Source: Glandiceps talaboti (Eukaryota > Hemichordata > Enteropneusta > Spengelidae). Taken from it: a stretch of 64,000 bases of DNA. The notes below the pieces were generated by a model, which worked only from the letters and a program-made list of their open reading frames with translations, did not search any database and had not been told where the DNA came from. The position numbers and the translations under genes were made by a program. Below, piece by piece: positions 26,111-36,599 of the stretch. Position 1 is the first letter of the stretch; each line of letters begins with the position of its first letter. The stretch covers positions 27,151,176-27,215,175 of the forward strand of contig NC_135550.1 of NCBI RefSeq assembly GCF_964340395.1, read 5' to 3'.

Positions 26111-26442
26111 ACTGTATTAACATTGACAGGCTTAAGATTTGTTAGGTGTATCAGACATACATCACAGCAAGGAAGTTTTGCAGAAGTGTTACATGTAATC
26201 ATGAAAATACTATATATTGTGTCCTTGCTATATTATATGTCTGATAAACTGACAGTTTTATGCTTTTCAACATAACACTAATATTTCGTAACTTTGGCAC
26301 ATGTAAATCGTATTTCAGTTCTGAATTATTGACATGATTCGTACGAGGTAAATACTTTGAAAACTGGTTTAAAAAAAAAAAACATTCTAAGAACTGCAGC
26401 TGCAGCAGTGGCTTGAAGAAAATACTAAAGTACCGTTCATTC

Positions 26443-26448
26443 TTTATT
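26443..26448 (-). promoter_or_regulatory. Candidate polyadenylation signal of the first KCTD gene
   Basis: TTTATT on the plus strand is AATAAA on the minus strand, about 116 bp after the stop codon of the gene ending at 26564. Confidence 0.45.
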
Positions 26449-26563
26449 TTCTGTGCTATTACAAATGCTGGTTTCAAACACGGCTAAACTGTTATTTGAA
26501 TGAAACTGAGTGCCATTCTATTTGATTGGACCAAAGATAGAAATAGTGTCCATGTATATTAAC

Positions 26564-27433
26564 TCACACTGCGACATTTTCAAACCATGTAAATTTGAGG
26601 TGGTACATAAGTACGCCGACACCACAGTGAATCCACTGGGCTTGGTAGGAAGAGAAGTACTGCCCGTATTGTGTAGTTTGCCATTGATAATACTGATTAT
26701 TGCACTCTGAACACGGATCCTGAATACAGCTCTCAGTTATAAGAATGTTAAAGTTTAACTTTGTCAGGTCATAGGTTAATACGAGAGGAAGATTGTGCTT
26801 TGCAATGTTACGTATAGTGTCGATCTGTCCGCGAAGTACAAAGGACACCGTATTTTCTTGTCTGATATCGGAATCAGATCGCGCTTGGAATTTACAGGAG
26901 TGTTCTGTGGCTTTGAACTTGTGGTATATACCATCATAGTCATAGCGTACTCCTATCCAAATGTCGGTTGAAGGCTTCGTCTGAGATACTTGTAAACTTT
27001 CTCTCCTTGCAATTCTTATTATTTCATTCAGTGTTTCTTCATAGTTAGGGATTTCAGACCGTAGTTTCTCCATAAGTATATTCTCATGCACTGGGCCACA
27101 CGCTTCAAGCCTCTCTGCCAAAACCTCCAGCCCATAGTACTGTGCTTCTGTACGAACATCTACAGCAACTTCTTGAGGTGGCAATGAGTCATCGCGTAAG
27201 AAATCTAAAATGTACGTAAAGTACTTTCCGTTCCTATCGATGAAGTATCTACCATGTCTATCTTGGTCAAGGGAATGTCTCCCACTGAACATAGCAGCTA
27301 ACATGGAGTTTTCATATTTTCTCAAAGTTGACAACCTGGTAGTGTAGAGTGCGCCACCTATATTGAGTTCCACAATAGATGGTAAATCTGTTTGGGGTAA
27401 ACCTTGATTGAGTGATTTCCCTTCCATTGTTGC
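26564..27433 (-). CDS. KCTD7/14-like BTB protein (gene A)
   Basis: A 287-residue frame starts at the ATG at 27427, in good Kozak context (AACAATGG), and stops at 26564. An N-terminal BTB/T1 domain (about 17-112) has SIVELNIGGALYTTRLSTLR, AAMFSGRH and GRYFIDRNGKYF. A C-terminal domain follows, with STDIWIGVRYD and the ending LMYHLKFTWF. The architecture and the motifs match the vertebrate KCTD7/KCTD14 group, members of which bind cullin-3. Function here is inferred. A CCAACAG acceptor places the exon start at 27433, six bases before the ATG. If spliced in phase 0 from an upstream ATG it would read M-A-T-M-E-G, as in genes B and D/C. Only a weak candidate (ATG then GTGATT at 28020-28018) was found. 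A better donor at 27715 follows out-of-frame ATGs. Confidence 0.88.
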   Translation of the reverse strand, partial: ATMEGKSLNQGLPQTDLPSIVELNIGGALYTTRLSTLRKYENSMLAAMFSGRHSLDQDRHGRYFIDRNGKYFTYILDFLRDDSLPPQEVAVDVRTEAQYYGLEVLAERLEACGPVHENILMEKLRSEIPNYEETLNEIIRIARRESLQVSQTKPSTDIWIGVRYDYDGIYHKFKATEHSCKFQARSDSDIRQENTVSFVLRGQIDTIRNIAKHNLPLVLTYDLTKLNFNILITESCIQDPCSECNNQYYQWQTTQYGQYFSSYQAQWIHCGVGVLMYHLKFTWFENVAV

Positions 27434-27526
27434 CTGTTGGGCAAAAGAACAAAATCAAAATCATCACCCTGTAGGTATACTGTATGCATACGGATACCGT
27501 AGGCAACAATGCCACGCCTTTACACA

Positions 27527-27527
27527 A

Positions 27528-27566
<39 letters not shown>

Positions 27567-27600
27567 GCGCGCGCACGCGCACACACACACACACACATAT
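27527..27600. repeat. (CA)n-(TA)n-(CG/CA)n alternating purine-pyrimidine tract
   Basis: CA repeats, then TATATATATA, then GCGCGCGCACGCGC, then CA repeats. The tract is almost wholly alternating purine-pyrimidine and thus prone to Z-DNA. It is about 95 bp upstream of the gene A coding exon. Confidence 0.9.
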
Positions 27601-27727
27601 AAATGGAATTACCTGTGCAGTTACAGAGATGTGTATGTAAACTTTGTCGTCAATTGAATCTTAAAACACAAACGAGACGTTGGTATGAGTACGTGGTAAA
27701 CCTTATAAAACTTACCGTTTTGCATCG

Positions 27728-28979
27728 ACATTACTCCAAGAGAGGGCACCGTATACTAAAATTTACATGCTGCACTATGCGTTATATTACATTTCTGGTT
27801 TACAACTCGATACTCATACCTTCAGCTGTTAGCTGTATCCTTGAACTATGAACCGACCCAATTCTCTTGTATTTCCGTTTCCGGTTAAGTATTTCTTGCA
27901 GTTCACTATACGATAAAGTTTCGCCATTTCCAACATGTATTGACCTTTGAATGCTGGTCAACTTATAAATGTCTGTCAAAGGGAAATCATACTGAGCAGA
28001 CTTTCCTTTAAAATCACCATTTTTTCATCCATCCATCCGTCCGTCCGTCTCCTGGATACATCTATTCATTTATGTACTGATTCACACACACACAAACATG
28101 CAAACTTGTACGCACATGGTATACAAATTGGTTGCTATGCGACAATCCGGGTGCTATTATCGTCTTAAAACCACAGACCTATTTACAACAACGATAAACG
28201 CACGTTAAAGTGGCCATATGGATGAGGACTGGGTATTTATTTTTAACTTTATAAAATAGTTTTATCATGGCTTCCTATTTGAAAACTCAATGTGAAATAA
28301 TAGAGACCAAGTCTGTGTTTGTAACTCAATACATTGCAAAAAGCTAAAAAAAAATGTGTGAAAAGTGTGTTATTGTACGTGCAATAACAAACAGTTTACA
28401 CATTTATTAATGTTTTACAATTTGTTTCCTCCCATCCATCCATCCATCCATCCACCCACCCATCCATCCATCCATCCTACCATTCGCATTAACTTTTGTA
28501 ACAAGTCTCTACTGTACGATTACATGGCGGTCTACAGTTTATTTGATCTCGTCACATTTCAAAAGAGCGAGTTATGCGGGTGATGAAATAATGGCAAAAT
28601 AGTTTAGCAAATATAGAATTGGTTATGTTCTATATTATATTCCAGTTTGGTGAAGATATCCTTGAGGGTTTGACCACGTTTATTTCGTTACTAACAAAAA
28701 GTTTTAAGTCGGTTTTCTCATCATGATAAATAATAATAATAGCTATGGCAGTGGCTATGAATATGAATTCAAAGTTATGACAATGAGGAGCAAATAATTC
28801 ATATTGGAATGTGCACTTGTACAACCATATTGGTTTTATCAAGAACAAACGTTAAGAGTCAGAATGTACATACACGGTGAAGAGGTAAAGCAGGGCACTT
28901 TTAGGGACAGTTACCAATCACTTTGACATCTACGTCGGCGACATTCAATGATTGATTGCATAGAATGATTATCATTCTA
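27728..28979. other. Intergenic spacer between KCTD genes A and B
   Basis: No recognisable coding exon. It contains a short CCATCCGT array near 28028-28048 and a (CATC)n array near 28435-28478. A minus-strand AATAAA (28684-28679) could end gene B transcripts. Confidence 0.45.
28435..28478. repeat. (CATC)n microsatellite
   Basis: About ten CATC units with CACC variants in the middle. Confidence 0.9.
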
Positions 28980-30442
28980 TCAACGACTTTGTTCGAACCA
29001 AGTGAAGGTAATGCAATACATTAGAATACCAAAACCTTTGTCGCTTTGATTGGACGTAAAACTCATGCATTTCGCGTTTGGTTTCTGCTTGTCGCGGTAT
29101 TCCTTGGTACACACTACACAGTGCTGGGCTACACTGTGCTGATGAGCAATTAAATGAGACAGTACGAACTTGAAATCCGCATTCTGTAGATCATGTTGCA
29201 GCATTGTTGGAAGTGTATTACGAATAGTATACATGAATGCATCTTTTTGACCGGTGAAAACCAGCGAGACCGTGTTGTCTTTGCCGATATCCTGAGTTGA
29301 AAACTTGGCTTCGAATTCACACTCGTGCTCACTTGCCTTGAAGGGGGAGTCGTCATCGTCGTAGCGTACTCCAACCCAAATATCGGTTGTTGGTCTAGCT
29401 GGTGCTTTATCCATAAACTTCTTTCTCGCCATACTAATGACTTTATTAAATGTTCCTCCGTAATCAGGAATTTCTTCCCTCATTTTAGCCATGGCTAATA
29501 TCTCGTGCACAGGCCCCATCATTTCTAGCTGTTCGACCATCGCAGCCAAACCATAGAACTTCGCCTCTCTGTATACTTTGACGGCTACGTTCGCTGGTGG
29601 AAGGGTTTCATCTCGGAGGTACTCCAAAATATGACCAAAATGTACACCATCCCTGTCCATAAAATATCGACCATCGATTTGGGCCCAATATTTGGTAGCT
29701 TTGGCTAAAATTGTGTCTTCATACTTCATAAGAGTCGATTCAGTGGTAGTGAAATATTTACCACCAATGTCCAATTTCACAGGTGTAGCCTATATATATG
29801 GAAAAAGCAATCGGAAAAGTTAAATAATTGATGCCTGTCCCATGACGTGGACGTAATGAAACCAGTTATATGTTGTATATACTTCTCACTCTCTGATATC
29901 CTTCAAAAAAGGGTATAGTCTAGCCTACACGGTAGTAATACAAGTATCCCAATGGGAATATACTCGAAGTGCGAGTAGGCTCACAGAGTTTGCAATTCAT
30001 TCTGTCTTTTCCACAATGGTCATACATTCAAGTGATGAAATGAACGTGACAATCATATCATAAAATACGTGATGAACGAAGCAAGATAACGCACAAAACT
30101 TACGGCAAAGCTTCGAGACTTGATGGATCACGATGTTTACGAATGTCAAATTGTTGGAGAAGTGATATACATTGTAAGCTTGTGAAACGTTCCTAAATCA
30201 AATGCGTATGTTTCTCAAAATAGACCCTGTGGATTTAGGTACATACTAGTGCATCATACACACTTACTCTCAGTCATTGTAGAGCGTTTTTACACACCTT
30301 CACATGTACCAAACGAAGTACAAGAAAGTACTCGACGTCCACATAAGGTGAAGGCAAAACCAAGGACAAGGACCAACGTCAAAACGTAGTGTTGTCGCTC
30401 TACTAACTATTCACTCTACATGTATATTGTGTTACTTACCAT
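28980..30442 (-). CDS. KCTD7/14-like BTB protein (gene B), start-codon-only first exon
   Basis: The large exon spans 29789-28980, with acceptor TATATAG before it. It is open from its first codon but has no in-frame ATG before the BTB domain. At 30442-30440 an ATG is followed directly by a GTAAGT donor. Joining them in phase 0 gives 270 residues starting M-A-T-P-V-K-L-D-I-G-G. The BTB domain is unusual: GGKYFTTTESTLMKYEDT is followed by a diverged, shortened stretch where its relatives have AAMFSGRH, before GRYFMDRDG. The C-terminal half keeps TTDIWVGVRYDDDD and ends GILMYCITFTWFEQ. Probably a cullin-3 adaptor-type protein, though the altered BTB core may change oligomerisation. The frame is intact throughout, so it is not obviously a pseudogene. 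Confidence 0.85.
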
Positions 30443-31275
30443 GTTCAGTCTTGTAAGCGAACTCTCCCCTTATTAATAGGACCTACAAGGTATATGAATA
30501 TGTTATCTTATGTTATTCTACACTGCAGACAAGCACATGTGACACTCCAGCACAACACATGGAGTATCAATGGCGGTGGCGGCACTTGATACGTACGTAT
30601 ATCTGCACACTGCACTGTGACCTCGAAGGGTCGGGTCATTCACTTCCTAATACAATATGTATGTTCCGTGTGTTCTATTCAAGAATATACGGCCGTAAAA
30701 CAACAAGTTCCGCATTTGTATGAAGCGAGAGTGGATTGTTTGGGATGTGCAAAATATCATTGCAGTTATTTAATAAACCTATAACAAGTTACACCTGTAA
30801 TATTTTGGTTCTATGGTGTATTGTTTTTATGAACAATGTGTATTATCTTATTTTTTTTATTCTTTAAAACGACCAACGATTCAATGATTTTTTAAATTGT
30901 TGAGTTTTCGTAGTGAAATGCATCCATTCTGAAAACGTAAAATTGGTTTATTGATTTTATTTGGCAAAATGTAGTCAGTAAATCACAAACAGAAAACACT
31001 GAGATATGCAACATTACAAAACATTTAGGACTTACCTGGAAAGAATGAAAACGATATAACACTGAATAACTTTGGCGAGGATAACACACAAAAATTAAAA
31101 ACCTCTGTACTCTGATATCAGATTTAGAATCAACCAAAGAAATTCAAATGTTTCGCTCTAGTAATGAACATTGTTTTTGGTTTCGCAGAGTAAATTCAGA
31201 AACTATAGAAGTTAGCTAATACCATAGCCATGAATTGAGTAAAAATGTTACATTGTATTTGTATGTATGTTCTAA

Positions 31276-31552
31276 TAATACATTGCATATGTATTCATAA
31301 CTGTAATACATTACATATGTATTCTTAACTGTACTACATTGCATATGTATTCTTATCTCTAATACCGTGCATATGTATTCTTAACTGTAATACATTGCAT
31401 ATGTATTCTTATCTCTAATACCGTGCATATGTATTCTTAACTGTAATACCGTGCATATGTATTCTTAACTGTAATACCGTGCATATGTATTCTTATCTCT
31501 AATACCATGCATATGTATTCTTAACTGTAATACATTGCATATGTATTCTTAA
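31276..31552. repeat. 27-28-bp minisatellite
   Basis: About ten head-to-tail copies of a unit like TGCATATGTATTCTTAACTG followed by TAATACAT. Two alternating variants (TACATTG with 28 bp, TACCGTG with 27 bp) are intermixed. Confidence 0.9.
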
Positions 31553-31736
31553 CAAAATGGCATTTCACTTCTAATAAAAAATAAAATAAAATAAAATAAA
31601 GTAGGTCATAGTGTATTTTCGTATCTTGTTTACTATTTTTAAGAATGTCTGAATAAAAAGACTGAACTATTTGGATAGCAGTGAGTGAGAGATATACGTG
31701 CGTGTATGTGTGTGTGGCGCATACATATATACTTGT

Positions 31737-31866
31737 ATACATACATACATACATACATACATACATACATACATACATACATACATACATACATACATAC
31801 ATACATACATACATACATACATACATACATACATACATACATACATACATACATACATACATACAT
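31737..31866. repeat. (CATA)n microsatellite, about 32 uninterrupted units
   Basis: Perfect tetranucleotide array ending only about 43 bp after the stop codon of the double-BTB gene, so it probably lies in or beside that gene's 3' untranslated region. Confidence 0.95.
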
Positions 31867-31908
31867 AACACCGACGTGAACAATGTCATAGGTGGTTCAA
31901 CTTTACTT

Positions 31909-33869
31909 TTAAAACCAAGTAAAGCTAATACGATGCATCAAGAACCCAATACCAAAATGTCGTAAGTCTAACGAAGTATGATGTCCAGGTGATGAATCCG
32001 ACTCAGGTTTCAGCATTTTCTGATATTGCTCAAAACACCTAACACAGTGTAAAATCTCTCTCTCCTGAGTTATATCATTTATTGTCACTTTGAACTTGTC
32101 AAATTCAAGATCACGTTGTAATAACACTGGAAGATTCTTCTGTGCAATGTTTACGTAGATAAGTATATTGTCTTTGGGCCCAGTAAAAGTGTATGGGATT
32201 ACGTTAACTCTAACTTTACTCTTCTTCCTGTCTAAACCTCTTTCTAGCCACTGACAGTCGTGAGGTTTGAGTCCTGGTGTCATATCACAATCGTACCTTA
32301 CACCAATGTAAACTTCAGAGTGTGACTTTACTGGTGTTTCGCCGAGACCGCATTTGCTCGCAGTTGTCATTATGTCGCCCAACCTTTGCCTGTAGTTAGG
32401 TATTTCCATTCTTGCTTTCTCCAAAAGATTTCGTTCCTGTACTGGAGCCAAAGGCTCTAAAACTTTGACCAATATTTCAAGTCCATAAAACTTAGCCTCG
32501 TCGTACACCTTTAAGGTTGCTTCTGGTGGAGGCATCTTTTCATTTCTTACGAAATTCAAAATATGACCAAAGAAAGTACCATCTCTGTCGATGAAATAAC
32601 AATTGTTTTTGTCTGTTTCTAATCGACGTCCAAATCCATCACTAAACATGACTGCCAAGGCCGAATTCTTGTATTTCCTCAAAGTTGATAGTTTTGTGCT
32701 GAAAAGAGCGCCACCAACATTGAGTTCGATAACTGTATTTTGTGGTATCGTCGTAATCTCTGTTTGAGAAACCTATCAAAGGAGAGAGAACATCAAAATG
32801 GAATTTACAGAATTTACAGAAAGATAATTTTTTTAAAGTTATAGAATACTTTCGACTGAGGTTGCCGTGGTATAATATTATGTTTAATAATATATCCAAC
32901 TCGTCTGAATCACATGCATATTATGATGAATGTCATTCACATATAATGCTGATATGTGTCACTCGTCTGTCAGTGAAATAATTTAATGTATTCATCTGAG
33001 AAACACGACGTGTGAGGAAAATGGTTGCGAGTATTGTCATCTTGAAACAACTTTTCTTGTTGACGTTTATAGTTATGTTTCAAAGGACCACCTACAATTC
33101 GTGGAATCTATTCCCGGAAACCACTCTCTTGTTTGGATCTATATATGGAATACAAACTTACCACTTCTTTATCTATAGTTTGCATAGTGGCAGAACCACC
33201 ATCGTTTGCGCACTTTTTGCAAACTTTAGGTGATTCGGCTAAGGATGAAAGTTTTTCTACCAATTTGTCGAGGCCATAAAATTTAGCTTCTCGTAAAATA
33301 TCAGACGCTATTTCTGCCGGTGGAACAGTTTCCGTCCTCAAATATTCCAAGATAAAGGTGAAACATTTGCCGTCTCGGTCAACAAAGTATCTCCCATCTT
33401 TGTCTTTATCCAGTTTGATATCTTCACCGAACATTGCTGCCAATTTTGAGTTACCGTATTTTCGTAGAGTTGACAATTTAGTGGTGAATAGGACGCCACC
33501 AACGTTCAGTTCCACAACAGGAGTGACGACCGTGGCAACCACTTCGCCAGTCGTCTGATAAGTCTGGCAGTTTTCAGTTGTAGCCTGTTGGTAGAGGAAG
33601 GAATGGAAATATGTCAAAAATGAATAGTTTGATCAATTTGTTCATCAAAATTGAAAAGTGCAACAAATCTCGTTAAAATTAGAAATCTATGCTTACGGGC
33701 CTATAATTTATATGTATCCACCCTCCATGCCCTTACTATAGTAATACTGCGGTAGGACTGCAGCTGCTAGATGGTCTCACATAAATACAATTACTTGTTG
33801 ATATCGTGGAAAGATCAGTGTCGTTTTATAGATCTATATGAACAAAGATAACATTCCTGTACTTACCAT
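31909..33869 (-). CDS. Predicted double-BTB KCTD protein (genes D and C joined)
   Basis: Three exons on the minus strand: an ATG at 33869-33867 followed at once by GTAAGT; 33584-33162 (141 codons, after acceptor CCAACAG, ended by donor GTG|GTAAGT); and 32772-31909 (288 codons with stop, after acceptor TTTGATAG). All junctions are phase 0, giving 429 residues. BTB 1 (about 24-115) has VVELNVGGVLFTTKLSTLRK and GRYFVDRDGKCF. A short linker with CKKC follows, then BTB 2 (about 156-250) with VIELNVGGALFSTKLSTLRK and YFIDRDGTFF. The C-terminal KCTD7-like domain has SEVYIGVRYD and ends LMHRISFTWF. The downstream exon has no ATG before its BTB domain, and I found no ATG-donor exon of its own between the two. 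The upstream exon has no KCTD C-terminal domain. Alternatively these are two genes, one with an unseen first exon. Confidence 0.72.
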
Positions 33870-35099
33870 AATACCACTTTGTTTGGTTTCAATATCTACA
33901 TCAACCCATAAACCGCAATATCTATTCAATATGTGGACAACCTGGGCGGTAGCGTGAAAACGGCACAAACGGATGTATGCATGTGCATGTCAAAGGTCAG
34001 TTGATATTTCTGTGCTATCTTTTCCTGGTATCAAACTGGATAGTGTATCGTGAACAATGGTATATTGACCTTAAAACAACTATATCTTGTTCAATTTCGT
34101 ATTATACAGCTTTTAATCAATTATGTATATTTTTGCAAAAAATATTAATATAGTTTGAAAAACGGTAGTGTTTACTACATTATTGTTTCATTAATGAAAG
34201 CATTTCATATGCAGAATAACGGTCATTTGAATAATTTGTCATCTCAAACCACCGTACTCGTGTCTCGCTAGTGATATAATTTGCCTTGTATTTAGCCCTC
34301 AATATATGTATTTTGAAAGAAACGAGGGTAGCCTTGCATGGTGCATCAGGTAGTATAAGATTATTGTTTGCGAAAGCATGATTTGAACACCCTCATGAGC
34401 CATCATTTTTCTTCAAATCGGGACAAATACCGGTTGAATCATGGCCCAGTGTATATCCCACCTGGAATAAGTACATGATACAATAATGACATTATTACAA
34501 ACTGTTACGTTTAAAAAATCACAATGTGCGATAGGCATCGCTATCACACTCCTATCTCTAGTACACGATGTGTTGATTTAGATTTGGTTCTAAATCGTGT
34601 AATATGTGTTATATGAATGTGCATTATGTATACTTTTTTTGAAAATGGATCCTTTGAGATTGTCGCTTTACAGAACTATGTATCGGGAAATACACTCACA
34701 GCGTTTAATATACAATTTTATTTTAAAAACAAAAGCAAAAGCAAAAACAACAACAAAACAAAGACATATACACAAATAGTATAAATAATTCATTCTCGTA
34801 CATACTGTCATATTGCATTGTAATACTTTCATTATATTATCATAAGATCATATTTTATTATGAGAACATTTGGCTACTCAGTAGTAACACCGATTTTGAC
34901 CTTTAGGCAAACGAGTGCTTGGTGCAGACACAGTCCACATGTGGTGAAGATAACTATACGTGCAGTGTGTTCAATCTAGTATGTCTACTTAGAGAGACTA
35001 CTCTAGTACAGTATACATAATAAATTCAAGAAGTCTAGAGTGAATCGTTTCGATCACAGCTGGAGGTCAAATACATGTAGATCAAAAGAGGTTAGTCAT
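33870..35099. other. Intergenic spacer, nothing recognised
   Basis: AT-rich sequence between the double-BTB gene and gene E. A minus-strand AATAAA at 35105-35100 just beyond it could serve gene E. No coding match or structured repeat seen. Confidence 0.45.
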
Positions 35100-35210
35100 T
35101 TTATTCGAAAAGAGAACCCGAACACAAAACCATTTAAGGAATATTGTAGTAGCAGTAATATTGTACATTCATTTTAATTTGATCGTATTCCTTCCACCAA
35201 GTTGCAAAAG

Positions 35211-36548
35211 TTACCACCAACCAAAAATTAGGTGGGTAAGGCGCGTCTCGCAGGAAACCACTTCTCGTCCCCGACCAACGTAATATCGACACAAAGAAGA
35301 CTGTTCATTTGATGATTCTACCTGGAACCCACGTTTCGTCAAGTCTGTGATAATACATTGAACAAGGATATCCATTCTGGACACCGGGGCGTCCCATGGT
35401 CCAAAAACCACCTCGGCTTTCCGATAGTTTTTACCCCGTCCATCAGTCGTATAACACTCGTGGTTCTCATTGTATTTATGGTCAGCTGCATACTCAGGTG
35501 AATTCTTTGAAAACTTGACACCAAATACGATGTCTGATTGACGTGAGTATGTGGCTGAGTTTAGACCTCGCTCCTTCGCAGATCTTATTATTTTCTCCAA
35601 ATTTTCGTCATATTTTTCGAACTGTGTCAGAAAGGTCTGGCGGACTATTTCTCCGAACATTCCGGGACTGGTTCTGAGACATTCCATAAAATGTTGAAGA
35701 CCATAGTAGTGAGCGTCATCGTAGACTTGTTGAGCGACCTCTGGAGGTGGAAGAACCTCGTCACGAAGGTAGTTCAGTATGTGGATGAAATACTTTCCGT
35801 CTCTGTCGATAAAATATCTGCAAAACAAGACACATTTATCATTTATCAAAAAAGAGTGAATATAATAGGCGTTACTTCGTCTATCGAGAATACCATATAC
35901 TAGTAGGTAGTGTAGTGTTACTTTTGTTACCGACTATGAATAAAGTGATAACGATATCAATAGTATCACCTCAGCCACCGCACCCTTCCAGCGGCCATCA
36001 TATTACATACGTAAAGACTGAAAATTGGAGCCTCTCCCCCCCCCCCATTTTCCACAGCCCCTTCTCCTACGCCATGAATTGTGCTCCGCCCCTAGCTGGA
36101 AATGCAATAAGCGGATAATGTGTTATGTTATGTAAGATATTTAAAGGTATGTTGATCCTCGTTGAAGATAAAACGACGAAAAAAAATAAGATTTAATTTG
36201 TACTTACAGAATTCTGAGTATGATTATACACATATGAACAGTTTGATATTCAATTAAATATATAGGAGACATTTTAATTTGATGTGTTGTCCTAGTCATC
36301 TATTATAATAATCACTGAAATCACTGAAATCATTTTCATGGAGGGGAGGAATCATTGTAGCATGTCGAATTTAGAAATCAACTTTAGTTCGGTACTCACC
36401 TTCCGTCCTGGTCCTTGTCTGTGTTATGTCTTCCACTAAACATGGCAGCCAGCATAGAATCCTCATATTTCTGTAGAGATGATAAACGAGTGGTGAAGTG
36501 AAGACCTCCGACATTAAGTCTGACCACTGACGGAAAAGTAATCACATC
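35211..36548 (-). CDS. KCTD7/14-like BTB protein (gene E), intron inside the BTB domain
   Basis: Two exons on the minus strand: 36548-36400 (after acceptor TATTGGCAG, ended by AAG|GTGAGT) and 35817-35211 (after TTTTGCAG). The phase-2 junction rebuilds an Arg in DQDGR-YFIDRDG. The known part is 251 residues: BTB with VVRLNVGGLHFTTRLSSLQK and AAMFSGRHN, then VVFGPWDAPVSRMDILVQC and the ending HLIFGWW. The FGPW(D/E)A motif and Trp-Trp end are those of vertebrate KCTD7, making this the most KCTD7-like member here. The N-terminus is uncertain. The frame stays open through the acceptor to an ATG at 36581, giving M-T-Y-I-S. Alternatively an ATG with a GTATGG donor at 37416-37414 would supply a start-codon-only first exon as in its neighbours. 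Confidence 0.87.
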
Positions 36549-36599
36549 CTGCCAATAAAAAGATGGTGAAATATACGTCATTTTAGATGATGTTATTAT

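Noticed and set aside
33108-33161. C-terminal extension of the first BTB exon (residues after DKEV)
   Set aside because: It lies beyond a strong GTG|GTAAGT donor in phase 0 and shows no conservation; more likely intron.
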